A DNA stretch of 64,000 bases from Actinoplanes aureus (GCF_015704865.1 NZ_JADQTO010000008.1:143307-207306); one strand, 5' to 3'. Shown: positions 13,992-23,207, counted from the first letter of the stretch. The notes: a model not told the origin generated them from the letters alone. Translations and numbers: made by a program.

Positions 13992-14942
13992 GTGAATTTT
14001 TCCGGTCTGATTCAAGATTTCGGGCCGCTGACGATCGCCGGCCTTACACAGGGCGCAATCATCGCCTTGTTCGCTCTGGGCTACACCCTGGTCTACGGCG
14101 TCCTTCGGCTGATCAACTTCGCGCACTCCGAGGTCTTCCTCGTCGGCACATATGCCTGTCTCATCGTCTGGGGTTTCTTCGGCCTCGACCAGAACTCGGC
14201 GACGCCCGGGATGGGCGCGGTGATCGGGTATCTGCTTATCGGCCTGGTGGCCGCGATTCTCATCTCCGGCGTCACGGCGCTCGCCGTCGAGGTGGTGGCG
14301 TACCGGCCGCTGCGCCGGCGTAACGCGCCCCCGCTGGCGTTCCTGATCACCGCGATCGGTGCCTCGCTCTTCATCTCCGAGGTCGTCGGCGTTCTCACCC
14401 ACCGCAACCAGCGTGGCGTGCCGAACCTGATCCGGCCGACGGACGTCCTGGTCATCGGCAACATGCACATCACGAACCTGCAGATCCTCATCATCGGCCT
14501 GGCGCTGGTGAGCATGTTCGCGCTGGACCAGTTCATCAACCGGTCCCGGCTGGGCCGCGGCATCCGCGCGGTGGCGCAGAACCCGGACGCGGCCGCCCTG
14601 ATGGGCGTCAACAAATCCCGCGTCATCATGCTGGTCTTCCTGGTCGGCGGCCTGATGGCCGGTATCGCCGCGGTGATGTACGACCTGAAGATCGGTGTCA
14701 CCCGGTTCGACGCCGGCTTCATCCTCGGCATCGAGGCGTTCACGGCCGCTGTTCTCGGCGGTATCGGCAACCTGCGCGGTGCGCTGCTGGGCGGCCTGCT
14801 GCTCGGCCTGGTGCAGGTCTACGCGGCGAGCCTGCTCGGCTCGGAGTGGCTGCGTGCGGCGGCGTTCATCATCCTGGTGCTGATCCTGCTGTTCCGCCCG
14901 ACCGGCCTGTTGGGTGAGTCTCTGGGGAGGGCCCGCGCATGA
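13992..14942 (+). CDS. livH: Branched-chain amino acid ABC transporter, permease LivH
   Basis: This 316-residue inner-membrane permease has about eight transmembrane segments and forms one half of the liv translocation pore. Family features include the N-terminal GLTQGAIIALFALGYTLVYG and the cytoplasmic coupling loop containing RGIRAVAQNPDAAALMGVN. The C-terminal GGIGNLRGALLGG glycine pattern is also typical. GTG start at 13992 with GGAG at 13981-13984. Its stop overlaps the livM start by 4 bases (ATGA), indicating coupled translation. Confidence 0.93.
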   Translation: MNFSGLIQDFGPLTIAGLTQGAIIALFALGYTLVYGVLRLINFAHSEVFLVGTYACLIVWGFFGLDQNSATPGMGAVIGYLLIGLVAAILISGVTALAVEVVAYRPLRRRNAPPLAFLITAIGASLFISEVVGVLTHRNQRGVPNLIRPTDVLVIGNMHITNLQILIIGLALVSMFALDQFINRSRLGRGIRAVAQNPDAAALMGVNKSRVIMLVFLVGGLMAGIAAVMYDLKIGVTRFDAGFILGIEAFTAAVLGGIGNLRGALLGGLLLGLVQVYAASLLGSEWLRAAAFIILVLILLFRPTGLLGESLGRARA

Positions 14943-16042
14943 GCACGGCCAATGGAAAGACGAACGGCCGCGCGATGCGGGGCCTGTTCGGCCGGCAGCC
15001 CGTGGCGGTCCGCGTGTTGGTCATGGTGCTGGTCGCCGTGGCGGCCTACATGCTGCCGTACGTGGGCTCCATCCCGCTGATCGGGCCGCAGATCATCACG
15101 CAGGGCATCGACTGGCCCAGCGCGCTGTTCAACATGTCGTACTACGTGCTGCTGGCACTCGGGCTGAACGTGGTGGTCGGCTACGCCGGTCTGCTCGACC
15201 TCGGGTACGTCGGCTTCTTCGCCGTCGGTGCGTACTGCACAGCGCTGCTGACCTCTCCGGACAGCATCCTGAAGACGGAGTGGGCGTGGCTCTACTCGAT
15301 TCCGATCGCGCTGGCCATCACCATGGTGGCGGGCGTCTTGCTGGGTTGGCCGACGCTGCGATTGCGCGGTGACTATCTGGCGATCGTGACGCTCGGCTTC
15401 GCCGAGATCATCCGAATCGTGGCGACGAGTACCGACATCCTCCGTGGTGAGCGCGGCTTCAGCAGCATCCCGCACCCGCCCGGCGAGGGCACGGACGGCA
15501 AGCCGATCTTCGGCGTGGCCGACGCCACCCCGTACTTCTGGCTCGGTCTCACCGTGATCATCCTGGTCATCCTGGGTGTGCGTAACCTGGACCGCAGCCG
15601 GGTCGGCCGGTCCTGGCTGGCGATCCGGGAGGACGAGGAAGCCGCCGAGATCATGGGCGTGCGGACCTTCAAGTACAAGTTGTGGGCGTTCGCCATCGGC
15701 GCGTTCATCGGCGCCCTGGGCGGCACGATCTGGGCCGGCAACCAGAACTTCATCAACTCGGCGACGTTCCAGTTGCAGTTCTCGATCCTGGTGCTGGCGG
15801 GTGTGGTGATGGGTGGCTCGGGCAACATCGCCGGCGCGATCCTCGGCGGCGCCTTGATCTCCTACATCCCGGACCGCCTGCGTGGCATCGAGGCCGGCGG
15901 CGTCGACCTGTACGAGTACCGGTTCGCGATCTTCGGCTTCGCCATTATCTTGATCATGGTGCTGCGGCCGCAGGGTCTGATACCGAGCCGGCGACGCGCG
16001 ATGGAGCTGAAGGACCGGGAGAAGGAGGTGGCTCCGCAATGA
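14939..16042 (+). CDS. livM: Branched-chain amino acid ABC transporter, permease LivM
   Basis: This 367-residue second liv permease has about nine to ten hydrophobic segments. Typical sequence includes YYVLLALGLNVVVGYAGLLD, the conserved WPTLRLRGDYLAIVTLGFAE region and the coupling loop WLAIREDEEAAEIMGV. A GGSGNIAGAILGG pattern is near the C-terminus. It overlaps livH and livG by 4 bases each (ATGA junctions), so the permeases and ATPases are translated as a chain. It pairs with LivH to move Leu, Ile and Val delivered by LivJ. Confidence 0.93.
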   Translation: MSTANGKTNGRAMRGLFGRQPVAVRVLVMVLVAVAAYMLPYVGSIPLIGPQIITQGIDWPSALFNMSYYVLLALGLNVVVGYAGLLDLGYVGFFAVGAYCTALLTSPDSILKTEWAWLYSIPIALAITMVAGVLLGWPTLRLRGDYLAIVTLGFAEIIRIVATSTDILRGERGFSSIPHPPGEGTDGKPIFGVADATPYFWLGLTVIILVILGVRNLDRSRVGRSWLAIREDEEAAEIMGVRTFKYKLWAFAIGAFIGALGGTIWAGNQNFINSATFQLQFSILVLAGVVMGGSGNIAGAILGGALISYIPDRLRGIEAGGVDLYEYRFAIFGFAIILIMVLRPQGLIPSRRRAMELKDREKEVAPQ

Positions 16043-16935
16043 GCGAGCCGCACATCGAGACTCCGGAGCAGTTGGACGAGGCGAACGCCCGCCGGGCGGA
16101 CGTGCCGATCCCGACCGGTCCGGCAACGGAGGAGGAGCCGCGATCCGGGCGGCCGGCCGATCCCGACGCCCTGCTCGAGGTCGACGACGTGACACTGAGG
16201 TTCGGCGGCGTCGTCGCGCTCAACAGCGTCAGTTTCACGCTCCGCAAGGGCGAGATCTTCGGGCTGATCGGCCCGAACGGTGCGGGCAAGACGACCTGCT
16301 TCAACGCGATCACGGGCGTGTACCGGCCGACGAGCGGTGGGATCCGCTTCCAGGGCGAGTCGCTCGTCGGCAAGAAGCGGCACCAGATCACCACTTCCGG
16401 TATCGCGCGTACGTTCCAGAACGTGCGGCTCTTCCCGGAGATGACCGCGCTGGAGAACGTGATGGTGGGTGCGGACGCCCACCACAAGACCAGCGTGATC
16501 AGCGCGCTGTTCCGTCTCCCGCGGCACTGGCGCGAGGAGCGCACCGGGCGGGCCCGCTCCCTGGAGCTGCTGCGCTTCGTGGGCATCGAGCACCGGGCCG
16601 GCGAGGTGAGCCGTAACCTCGCCTACGGTGAGCAGCGCCGTCTGGAGATCGCCCGTGCGCTGGCGACCAACCCGACCCTGCTCTGCCTGGACGAGCCGGC
16701 CGCCGGCTTCAACCCGGCGGAGAAGGTCGATCTCCTCAACCTGATCAAGAAGATCCGCGACACCGGAGTGACGGTCCTGCTGATCGAGCACGACATGCGC
16801 CTGGTGATGGGGGTGACCGACCGGATCGTGGTGCTGGAGTTCGGCAAGAAGATCGCGGAGGGCACGCCCGCCGAGGTGCGCGACAACCCGGCGGTCATCG
16901 CCGCCTACCTGGGGGTGCCCACCGATGCTGCTTGA
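16039..16935 (+). CDS. livG: Branched-chain amino acid ABC transporter, ATP-binding LivG
   Basis: This 298-residue ABC ATPase starts at ATG 16039, overlapping the livM stop by 4 bases. The open frame continues far upstream, but only as a shadow of livM. An unconserved ~45-residue acidic N-terminal extension precedes the ATPase. Walker A is GPNGAGKTT. The signature is the LivG-type variant LAYGEQRRLEIARAL instead of LSGGQ, and Walker B is LLCLDEPAAG with the switch His in LLIEHDM. LivF starts 11 bases before its stop. Confidence 0.94.
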   Translation: MSEPHIETPEQLDEANARRADVPIPTGPATEEEPRSGRPADPDALLEVDDVTLRFGGVVALNSVSFTLRKGEIFGLIGPNGAGKTTCFNAITGVYRPTSGGIRFQGESLVGKKRHQITTSGIARTFQNVRLFPEMTALENVMVGADAHHKTSVISALFRLPRHWREERTGRARSLELLRFVGIEHRAGEVSRNLAYGEQRRLEIARALATNPTLLCLDEPAAGFNPAEKVDLLNLIKKIRDTGVTVLLIEHDMRLVMGVTDRIVVLEFGKKIAEGTPAEVRDNPAVIAAYLGVPTDAA

Positions 16936-17635
16936 GTTGCGCGACATCACCCTCCTGTACGGGCGGATCCAGGCTCTGCACGGGATCAGCCTCAACGTGG
17001 CCGAGGGTGAGATCGTGGCGCTGATCGGCGCGAACGGCGCCGGCAAGTCGACCACGATGCGGGCGATCTCGGGTCTGCGGCCGATCGCCCAGGGCTCGAT
17101 CCACTTCGACGGTGAAGAGATCACCAAGATGCGCGCCGACCTGCGGGTGGTGCGCGGTGTGTCTCAGTCGCCGGAGGGCCGGGGCGTCTTCCCGGGCATG
17201 ACGGTCCGGGAGAACCTCGAGATGGGTGCGTACACGCGACGCAACCGCTCGGAGATCAACGAGGACATGGAGCGGGCGTTCACCCTCTTCCCTCGGCTCA
17301 AGGAGCGCGAGAAGCAGGTCGGCGGCACGCTCTCCGGTGGTGAGCAGCAGATGCTCGCCGTCGGGCGCGCGCTGATGAGCCGGCCGAAGCTGCTCCTGCT
17401 CGACGAGCCGTCGATGGGTCTGGCACCGATGCTGATCCAGCAGATCTTTGACATCATCGTCGAGATCAACCAGCAGGGCACAACCGTGCTGCTGGTGGAA
17501 CAAAACGCACAACAGGCGCTGTCGCGGGCGCACCGCGCGTACGTTCTGGAGACCGGCCGGATCGTCAAGCAGGGCACCGGCCAGGAACTGTTGCACGACC
17601 CCGCGGTGAAGGACGCGTACCTCGGCGTCGCCTAA
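16925..17635 (+). CDS. livF: Branched-chain amino acid ABC transporter, ATP-binding LivF
   Basis: This 236-residue ABC ATPase partners LivG as a heterodimer. Motifs: Walker A GANGAGKST, Q-loop in SQSPEGRGVFPGMTV, signature LSGGEQQMLAVGRAL, and Walker B LLLLDEPSMGLAP. In this subfamily the usual switch His is replaced in VLLVEQNAQ, which is normal for LivF. The ATG at 16925 overlaps livG by 11 bases. Only 25 bases separate its stop from the next receptor gene, so a second amino-acid importer may be read from the same transcript. Confidence 0.94.
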   Translation: MLLELRDITLLYGRIQALHGISLNVAEGEIVALIGANGAGKSTTMRAISGLRPIAQGSIHFDGEEITKMRADLRVVRGVSQSPEGRGVFPGMTVRENLEMGAYTRRNRSEINEDMERAFTLFPRLKEREKQVGGTLSGGEQQMLAVGRALMSRPKLLLLDEPSMGLAPMLIQQIFDIIVEINQQGTTVLLVEQNAQQALSRAHRAYVLETGRIVKQGTGQELLHDPAVKDAYLGVA

Positions 17636-17660
17636 CTTCGCTTACCCCTAGGAGTACCCC

Positions 17661-18560
17661 ATGTTCCGCACCACCCCCGGCCGGCGGGCGATCCTCGGCC
17701 TGGCCGTCGCGGCGGCGATGACCGTGTCACTGTCCGCCTGCGGCGAGGAGTCCGATTCCGGCTCCACTGAACCGGCGACCCAGACCTCCGCTGACACGTC
17801 TCTGGCCGACAAGGTCCCGGCCGATATCAAGGCCAAGGGCACCCTGGTGATCGGCAGCGACTCGACGTACGCGCCGAACGAGTTCCTGGACGCCGACGGC
17901 AAGACCATCATCGGTTTCGACGTCGACCTGTTCAACGCGGTCGCCGCGAAGCTCAACCTGAAGACGGAGTGGCAGACCGCCACCTTCGACAGCATCATCC
18001 CCGGCGTGACCAGCGGGAAGTACGACGTCGGCGTCTCCTCGTTCACGATCAACGAGGAGCGGATGAAGGAGGTCAACATGATCTCCTACTTCTCGGCCGG
18101 CACCCAGTGGGCGGCCAAGACCGGCGCCACCGTCAACCCGGACGACGCCTGCGGCAAGAAGATCGCGGTGCAGACCGCCACGGTTCAGGTCGACGACCTG
18201 ACCGCCCGGTCGAAGAAGTGCACCGACGCCGGCAAGCCGGAGATCACGATCGACCAGTACCAGGCCCAGTCGGACGCCACCAACGCCGTGGTGACCGGCA
18301 AGGACGAGGCGATGCTCGCCGACTCCCCGATCGTGGCGTACGCGGTGAAGCAGACCAACGGTCAGCTCGCCCTGCTCGGCGACATCTACGACTCGGCGCC
18401 GTACGGCTACGCGGTCGGCAAGGACAAGACCGAGTTCGCCAATGTGATCTCGGAGGCGGTCAACGCGGTGATCGCCGACGGCTCGTACAAGACCGCCCTC
18501 GCGAAGTGGGGCGTGGAGGCCGGCTCGGTCACCACCTCCGCGGTGAACCCGAAGGCATGA
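17661..18560 (+). CDS. Polar amino acid ABC transporter, substrate-binding lipoprotein
   Basis: This 299-residue receptor is of the glutamine/glutamate/polar amino-acid type (PBP fold II). The lipoprotein signal is RRAILGLAVAAAMTVSLSAC, so the mature protein is predicted to be membrane-anchored. The ligand domain opens with GTLVIGSDSTYAPNEFLD and contains IIGFDVDLFNAVAAKL, a classic pattern for this family. AGGAG at 17650-17654 precedes ATG 17661 by 6 bases. The exact substrate (Glu, Gln, Arg or other) cannot be read from sequence. It is followed by its permease and ATPase. Confidence 0.9.
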   Translation: MFRTTPGRRAILGLAVAAAMTVSLSACGEESDSGSTEPATQTSADTSLADKVPADIKAKGTLVIGSDSTYAPNEFLDADGKTIIGFDVDLFNAVAAKLNLKTEWQTATFDSIIPGVTSGKYDVGVSSFTINEERMKEVNMISYFSAGTQWAAKTGATVNPDDACGKKIAVQTATVQVDDLTARSKKCTDAGKPEITIDQYQAQSDATNAVVTGKDEAMLADSPIVAYAVKQTNGQLALLGDIYDSAPYGYAVGKDKTEFANVISEAVNAVIADGSYKTALAKWGVEAGSVTTSAVNPKA

Positions 18561-18570
18561 GCCGTCCGGC

Positions 18571-19584
18571 ATGACGGATCAGCAAACAACCGAACGGGCA
18601 CGGCCTGAACCGATCAAGGCCGTGCCCGTACGGCACCCTGGTAGATGGGTTGCCATCGTCGTCCTCGCGGTGCTCACCGCGATGTTCCTGCACATGCTCC
18701 TCACCAACGAGGGTTTCCGCTGGTCGTTCATCTTCGTCTCGTACGAAGAGGGCAAGCGCGGCGTGATGTTCACCGAGCCGGTTCTCGAGGGCCTGCGGGG
18801 CACGCTCCTGCTGACGGTCTTCTCGATGCTCATCGGCGTGGTGCTCGGTGTCGTCGTGGCGATCATGCGGCTCTCGCCGAACAAGATCCTTTCTTCGGTG
18901 GCGTGGCTCTACACCTGGTTCTTCCGGGCCGCGCCGCGGCTGGTGCTCGCCGTGGTGTTCGGAAACCTGAACGTCCTGTGGAGCCGGGTCGGTTTCGGCC
19001 TGCCGTTCGACAAGCAGATCGGTGCCCTGTTCGGCATCGACAACTTCAACGGCCAGATCTGGAGCATCGAGTCCAAGGATTTGCTGGCCGGCTTCGTGGC
19101 CGCGATGCTCGCGCTCGGCCTGTCCGAGGCCGCGTACATGGCGGAGATCGTCCGGGCCGGCATCCAGTCCATCGACGAGGGGCAGCCCGAAGCAGCGGTG
19201 GCGCTGGGCATGTCCCGCGGTCAGGTTTTGCGTCGCATCGTGCTACCGCAGGCGATGCGGGTGATCGTGCCGCCCACTGGCAACGAGGTCATCGCCATGT
19301 TGAAGGACACCTCGGTGGTGGCGTTCGTGCCGGTCACCGCGGAGCTCTTCTTCCAGCTCCGGGCCGTGTCGGCGCGGACGTTCGTGGTCCTGCCGGTTCT
19401 GATCGCCGCGCTGATCTGGTACCTGATCCTGTGCAGCATCCTGATGGTCGGCCAGTACTTCCTGGAGCGGCACTTCGGCAAGGGCTACGGCGCGGCGGGC
19501 CGCGCCCGCATGCGCCTGCAGACGATTCAGGCCGAGCAGGGCGGCGTGGGCGCGGGCGGCGCGGGCCTGGGAGGGACGACATGA
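18571..19584 (+). CDS. Polar amino acid ABC transporter, permease
   Basis: This 337-residue permease is of the His/Glu/Gln/Arg family. A hydrophilic N-terminus leads to TM1 (~28-45). The transport core contains LRGTLLLTVFSMLIGVVLG, and the EAA coupling loop is EAAVALGMSRGQVLRRIVLPQ. The C-terminal ~35 residues are Gly-rich and hydrophilic. Only one permease is encoded, so it probably works as a homodimer. The protein is longer than typical GlnP permeases (~220) because of an insert between TM segments (about residues 55-75 and 125-165). It ends in an ATGA overlap with the ATPase gene. Confidence 0.9.
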   Translation: MTDQQTTERARPEPIKAVPVRHPGRWVAIVVLAVLTAMFLHMLLTNEGFRWSFIFVSYEEGKRGVMFTEPVLEGLRGTLLLTVFSMLIGVVLGVVVAIMRLSPNKILSSVAWLYTWFFRAAPRLVLAVVFGNLNVLWSRVGFGLPFDKQIGALFGIDNFNGQIWSIESKDLLAGFVAAMLALGLSEAAYMAEIVRAGIQSIDEGQPEAAVALGMSRGQVLRRIVLPQAMRVIVPPTGNEVIAMLKDTSVVAFVPVTAELFFQLRAVSARTFVVLPVLIAALIWYLILCSILMVGQYFLERHFGKGYGAAGRARMRLQTIQAEQGGVGAGGAGLGGTT

Positions 19585-20351
19585 CCGAAATCCCGGTGAT
19601 GGTACGCGCGGACAACGTCCACAAGTCCTTCGGTTCGCTCGAGGTCCTCAAAGGTGTCGACCTCACCGTGGCCAGTGGCGAGGTGGCCTGTGTGCTTGGC
19701 CCGTCCGGCTCCGGCAAGTCGACGTTCCTGCGCTGCATCAACCACCTCGAGAAGATCAACGCCGGCCGGATCGAGGTCGACGGCGATCTGGTCGGCTACC
19801 GCGAACGCGGCGGCAAACTGCACGAGATGGGGGAGCGGGACGTCGCCCGTCAACGCCAGTCGATCGGCATGGTCTTCCAGCGCTTCAATCTCTTCCCGCA
19901 CATGACGGTGCTGCAGAACGTCATGGAGGCGCCCTGCCGGGTCAAACGGGAGAACAAGGCGGAGGTACGCGACCGCTCGCGCGCGCTCCTCGAGCGGGTG
20001 GGTCTCAGCGACAAGGTCGACAACTATCCCGGTCAGCTCTCCGGCGGCCAGCAGCAGCGGGTCGCGATCGCCCGGGCGCTGGCGATGCGGCCCAAGCTGA
20101 TGCTCTTCGACGAGCCGACCAGCGCGCTCGACCCGGAGCTGGTCGGTGAGGTCCTGGACGTCATGAAGGACCTCGCCAGGGAGGGCATGACCATGATCGT
20201 GGTGACCCACGAGATCGGTTTCGCCCGGGAAGTCGCCGACAACGTCGTCTTCATGGACGGCGGCGTCGTCGTCGAACAGGGCCCGCCGAACGAGATCATC
20301 GCCAATCCGCAGCAGGAGCGCACCAAGGCATTCCTCAGCAAGGTGCTGTAG
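19581..20351 (+). CDS. Polar amino acid ABC transporter, ATP-binding protein
   Basis: This 256-residue GlnQ/HisP-type ATPase starts at ATG 19581, overlapping the permease stop by 4 bases. Walker A is GPSGSGKST, the Q-loop is MVFQRFNLFPHMTV, the signature is LSGGQQQRVAIARAL, Walker B is LMLFDEPTSALD and the switch His lies in VVTHEIGFA. A short insert (GDLVGYRERGGKLHEMGERD) in the antenna region is seen in many actinobacterial members. It completes the second importer downstream of livJHMGF. Its stop is 23 bases before the polA promoter. Confidence 0.93.
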   Translation: MTEIPVMVRADNVHKSFGSLEVLKGVDLTVASGEVACVLGPSGSGKSTFLRCINHLEKINAGRIEVDGDLVGYRERGGKLHEMGERDVARQRQSIGMVFQRFNLFPHMTVLQNVMEAPCRVKRENKAEVRDRSRALLERVGLSDKVDNYPGQLSGGQQQRVAIARALAMRPKLMLFDEPTSALDPELVGEVLDVMKDLAREGMTMIVVTHEIGFAREVADNVVFMDGGVVVEQGPPNEIIANPQQERTKAFLSKVL

Positions 20352-20374
20352 AGCGGGCGGGGCGGTCAGCGAAG

Positions 20375-20397
20375 TTGTCACACCCCGGGACTAGAGT
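20375..20397 (+). promoter_or_regulatory. PafBC-type DNA-damage promoter of polA
   Basis: TTGTCACAC (20375-20383), N8, TAGAGT (20392-20397) matches the mycobacterial RecA-independent damage promoter TTGTCRGTG-N8-TANNNT in the TTGTC core, spacing and -10. The -10 ends 7 nt before the GTG start of polA, which predicts a leaderless transcript. Confidence 0.75.
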
Positions 20398-20404
20398 TCC
20401 GGAC

Positions 20405-23095
20405 GTGAGCGACGACGCCCAGACCCCCCGCCTGCTGCTGCTCGACGGCCACTCACTGGCCTACCGGGCCTTCTTCGCGCTGCCGGTGGAAAATTTCAGC
20501 ACCCAGACCGGCCAGCCGACCAACGCGGTGTTCGGCTTCACGTCGATGCTCATCAACATGCTGCGCGACGAGAAGCCGACACACATCGTCGTGGCCTTCG
20601 ACGTCTCCCGGGTCTCCTTCCGCACCGAGAAATACGCGGATTACAAGGCCGGCCGGTCCGAGACGCCAAAGCCGTTCCAGGGTCAGGTCAGCCTGATCAA
20701 GGAGGTGCTGGAGGCGCTGCGCATCCCGGTGGTGGAGAAGCCGGGCTATGAGGCCGACGACGTGATCGGCACCCTCGCCACCCAGGCGCGGGAGGCCGGC
20801 ATGGAGGTCGTCATCTCCACCGGTGACCGCGACGCCTTCCAGCTCGCCACCGAGCACGTCACGATCCTCTATCCGGTGCGCGGTGTCTCCGAGGTCTGGC
20901 GGATGACCCCGGAGGCGATCGAGGCGAAATACTTCGTGCCGCCGGCGCGCTATCGGGACAAGGCCGCGCTGGTCGGTGAGACCAGCGACAACCTGCCCGG
21001 CGTGCCCGGTGTCGGCGACAAGACCGCCGCCAAGTGGATCAACGAGTTCGGCGGGCTCGACGGCATCGTCGCCAACGTCGACAAGATCAAGGGCAAGGCG
21101 GGGGAGAGCCTGCGGGCCCACCTGGCCAACGTGCTGCGCAACTACGAGATCAACGCTCTGGTCTGTGACCTGGAGCTGCCGCTGCGCCCCGAGGACGTGC
21201 GCTGGCAGGGCTGGGATCGCGAGGCGGTGCACAGCGTCTTCGACGCGCTGGAGTTCCGGGTGCTGCGCGAAAGGCTGTATTCGTACCTGGAGGCGGTCGA
21301 GCCCGAGGCCGAGTCCGGCTTCGACATCGAGGGCCGCGTCCTGCGGTCCGGTGAGGTGGCCGGCTGGCTTCAGGAGCACGCCGCCCTGGCCCCGGTCGGC
21401 GTCGCCGTCACCGGCACGTTCGGCCGCGGCACCGGCACCCTGACCGGCGTCGCCGTCGCCACCGGTGACGGCCCGGCCGCCTGGTTCGACCCGAGCACCC
21501 TCGATGAGGACGACGAGCGGGCCGTCGCCGCTTGGCTCGCCGAGCCCACCCGGCCCAAGGTGGTCCACGACTCCAAGCCGGCGATGCTCGCCTTCCAGGC
21601 GCACGGCTGGCAGCTCGCCGGCATCACCGTCGACACCGCCCTCGCCGCCTACCTGGCCAAGCCCGACCAGCGGGCCTACGACCTGACCGACCTGGCTCTG
21701 CGCTACCTGAAGCGCGAGTTGCGGGTCGAGGAGCCGGACAACGGCCAGCTCACCCTCGACGGCCTCGGTGACCAGGGTGCCGCCGAGGAGGGTGTGATGC
21801 TCCGCGCCCGCGCCACCCTCGACCTGGCCGATGTGCTCATCGCCGAGCTGTCCCGCGACGGCGGCGAGTCCCAGCGCCTGCTCGCCGAGGTGGAGCAGCC
21901 GCTGTCGGTGGTCCTCGCCGAGATGGAGCGGCGCGGCATCGCCGCCGACACCGACTACCTGTCCGAGCTGGAGGCGCACTTCGCCGCCGAGGTGAAGGCG
22001 GCGCAGCAGGCGGCACACGAGGTCGTCGGCCGCGAGTTCAACCTCGGCTCGCCCAAGCAGCTTCAGGAGATCCTCTTCGTCGAGCGCGGCCTGCCCAAGA
22101 CCAAGAAGATCAAGTCTGGTTACACGACCGACGCCGACGCCCTGCAGAACCTCTTCGCCCAGACCGGCGACCCGGTCCTGGAGCACCTGCTGCGCCACCG
22201 CGACGTGGCGAAGCTGAAGTCGACGGTCGACGGCCTGCTCAAGTCGGTCTCCGACGACGGCCGGATCCACACCACGTTCAACCAGACCGTCGCCGCCACC
22301 GGCCGGCTCTCGTCCACCGATCCGAACCTGCAGAACATCCCGATCCGCACCGAGGAGGGCCGGCGGATCCGTCGCGCCTTCATCGTCGGTCCCGGGTTCG
22401 ACCAGCTGATGACGGCCGACTACAGCCAGATCGAGATGCGCATCATGGCGCACCTCTCCGGCGACGAGGCGTTGATCGCCGCCTTCAACTCCGGCGCCGA
22501 CTTCCACGCCGCCACCGCGTCGTCGGTCTTCCACGTCGGCCTCACCGAGGTCACCCCCGACCAGCGCCGCAAGATCAAGGCGATGAACTACGGCTTGGCG
22601 TACGGGTTGAGCGCCTTCGGCCTCTCCAACCAGCTGAGCATCTCCACCGACGAGGCGCGCGGCCTGATGACGGAGTATTTCGAACGGTTCGGCGGAGTGC
22701 GCGACTACCTGCAGGACGTGGTCCGCAAGGCCGGCCAGGACGGCTACACCGCCACCATCCTCGGCCGCCGCCGCTACCTGCCCGACCTGATCAGCGACAA
22801 CCGGCAGCGCCGCGAGATGGCCGAGCGGATGGCGCTCAACGCCCCGATCCAGGGCTCCGCCGCCGACATTATCAAGATCGCGATGCTCCGGGTCGACGAG
22901 GCGCTGAAGGCCTCCGGCCTGGCCTCGAGCATGCTGCTCCAGGTCCACGACGAGCTGGTCTTCGAGGTCGCACCCGGCGAGATGGAGTCTCTCGAGGCGC
23001 TCGTCCGCCGCGAGATGGGCGGCGCCTACCCGCTCTCCGTCCCGCTCGAGGTCTCCGTCGGCACCGGCCGCGACTGGAACGGCGCCGACCACTGA
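20405..23095 (+). CDS. polA: DNA polymerase I
   Basis: This 896-residue repair and Okazaki-fragment polymerase has an N-terminal 5'-3' exonuclease (LLLLDGHSLAYRAFFALP, STGDRDAFQLA, GVPGVGDKTA). The middle 3'-5' exonuclease-like domain has lost its acidic metal ligands: the position of the usual DTET motif reads VAVTGTFG. Polymerase motifs are intact: A in MTADYSQIEMRIMAHLSGDE, B in RRKIKAMNYGLAYGLSAFG, and C in LLQVHDELVFEV. Absence of proofreading is usual in actinobacterial PolA. GTG 20405 is chosen because the upstream damage-type promoter ends 7 nt before it; the alternative TTG 20375 lies inside that promoter. Confidence 0.97.
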   Translation: MSDDAQTPRLLLLDGHSLAYRAFFALPVENFSTQTGQPTNAVFGFTSMLINMLRDEKPTHIVVAFDVSRVSFRTEKYADYKAGRSETPKPFQGQVSLIKEVLEALRIPVVEKPGYEADDVIGTLATQAREAGMEVVISTGDRDAFQLATEHVTILYPVRGVSEVWRMTPEAIEAKYFVPPARYRDKAALVGETSDNLPGVPGVGDKTAAKWINEFGGLDGIVANVDKIKGKAGESLRAHLANVLRNYEINALVCDLELPLRPEDVRWQGWDREAVHSVFDALEFRVLRERLYSYLEAVEPEAESGFDIEGRVLRSGEVAGWLQEHAALAPVGVAVTGTFGRGTGTLTGVAVATGDGPAAWFDPSTLDEDDERAVAAWLAEPTRPKVVHDSKPAMLAFQAHGWQLAGITVDTALAAYLAKPDQRAYDLTDLALRYLKRELRVEEPDNGQLTLDGLGDQGAAEEGVMLRARATLDLADVLIAELSRDGGESQRLLAEVEQPLSVVLAEMERRGIAADTDYLSELEAHFAAEVKAAQQAAHEVVGREFNLGSPKQLQEILFVERGLPKTKKIKSGYTTDADALQNLFAQTGDPVLEHLLRHRDVAKLKSTVDGLLKSVSDDGRIHTTFNQTVAATGRLSSTDPNLQNIPIRTEEGRRIRRAFIVGPGFDQLMTADYSQIEMRIMAHLSGDEALIAAFNSGADFHAATASSVFHVGLTEVTPDQRRKIKAMNYGLAYGLSAFGLSNQLSISTDEARGLMTEYFERFGGVRDYLQDVVRKAGQDGYTATILGRRRYLPDLISDNRQRREMAERMALNAPIQGSAADIIKIAMLRVDEALKASGLASSMLLQVHDELVFEVAPGEMESLEALVRREMGGAYPLSVPLEVSVGTGRDWNGADH

Positions 23096-23101
23096 CCCCA
23101 C

Positions 23102-23124
23102 CGCCGCCGGCCCGGCCGGCGGCG
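23102..23124 (+). terminator. Hairpin directly after polA
   Basis: CGCCGCCGGC (23102-23111) pairs with GCCGGCGGCG (23115-23124) over a 3-nt loop, 6 bases after the polA stop. It is followed by two more hairpins in the 35-bp repeat. Confidence 0.6.
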
Positions 23125-23128
23125 CTCA

Positions 23129-23207
23129 GCCGCCGCTTTCGCCGGCGCGGCCGACAAACCTCGGCCGCCGCTTTCGCCGGCGCGGCCGACAAACCTCGGC
23201 CGCGCCG
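23129..23207. repeat. 35-bp tandem repeat forming two hairpins after polA
   Basis: A 35-bp unit is repeated perfectly (23129-23163 and 23164-23198), with the start of a third copy. Each unit boundary forms a hairpin around the invariant loop CAAACC. In the second copy the stem is 12 bp (23178-23189 with 23196-23207); in the first it is 8 bp. The array probably acts as a strong, possibly reinforced, transcription terminator. Confidence 0.75.

Noticed and set aside
23101..23207. Tandem repeats after polA as a CRISPR fragment
   Set aside because: The units abut without variable spacers and no cas gene is near; they fit duplicated terminator hairpins.
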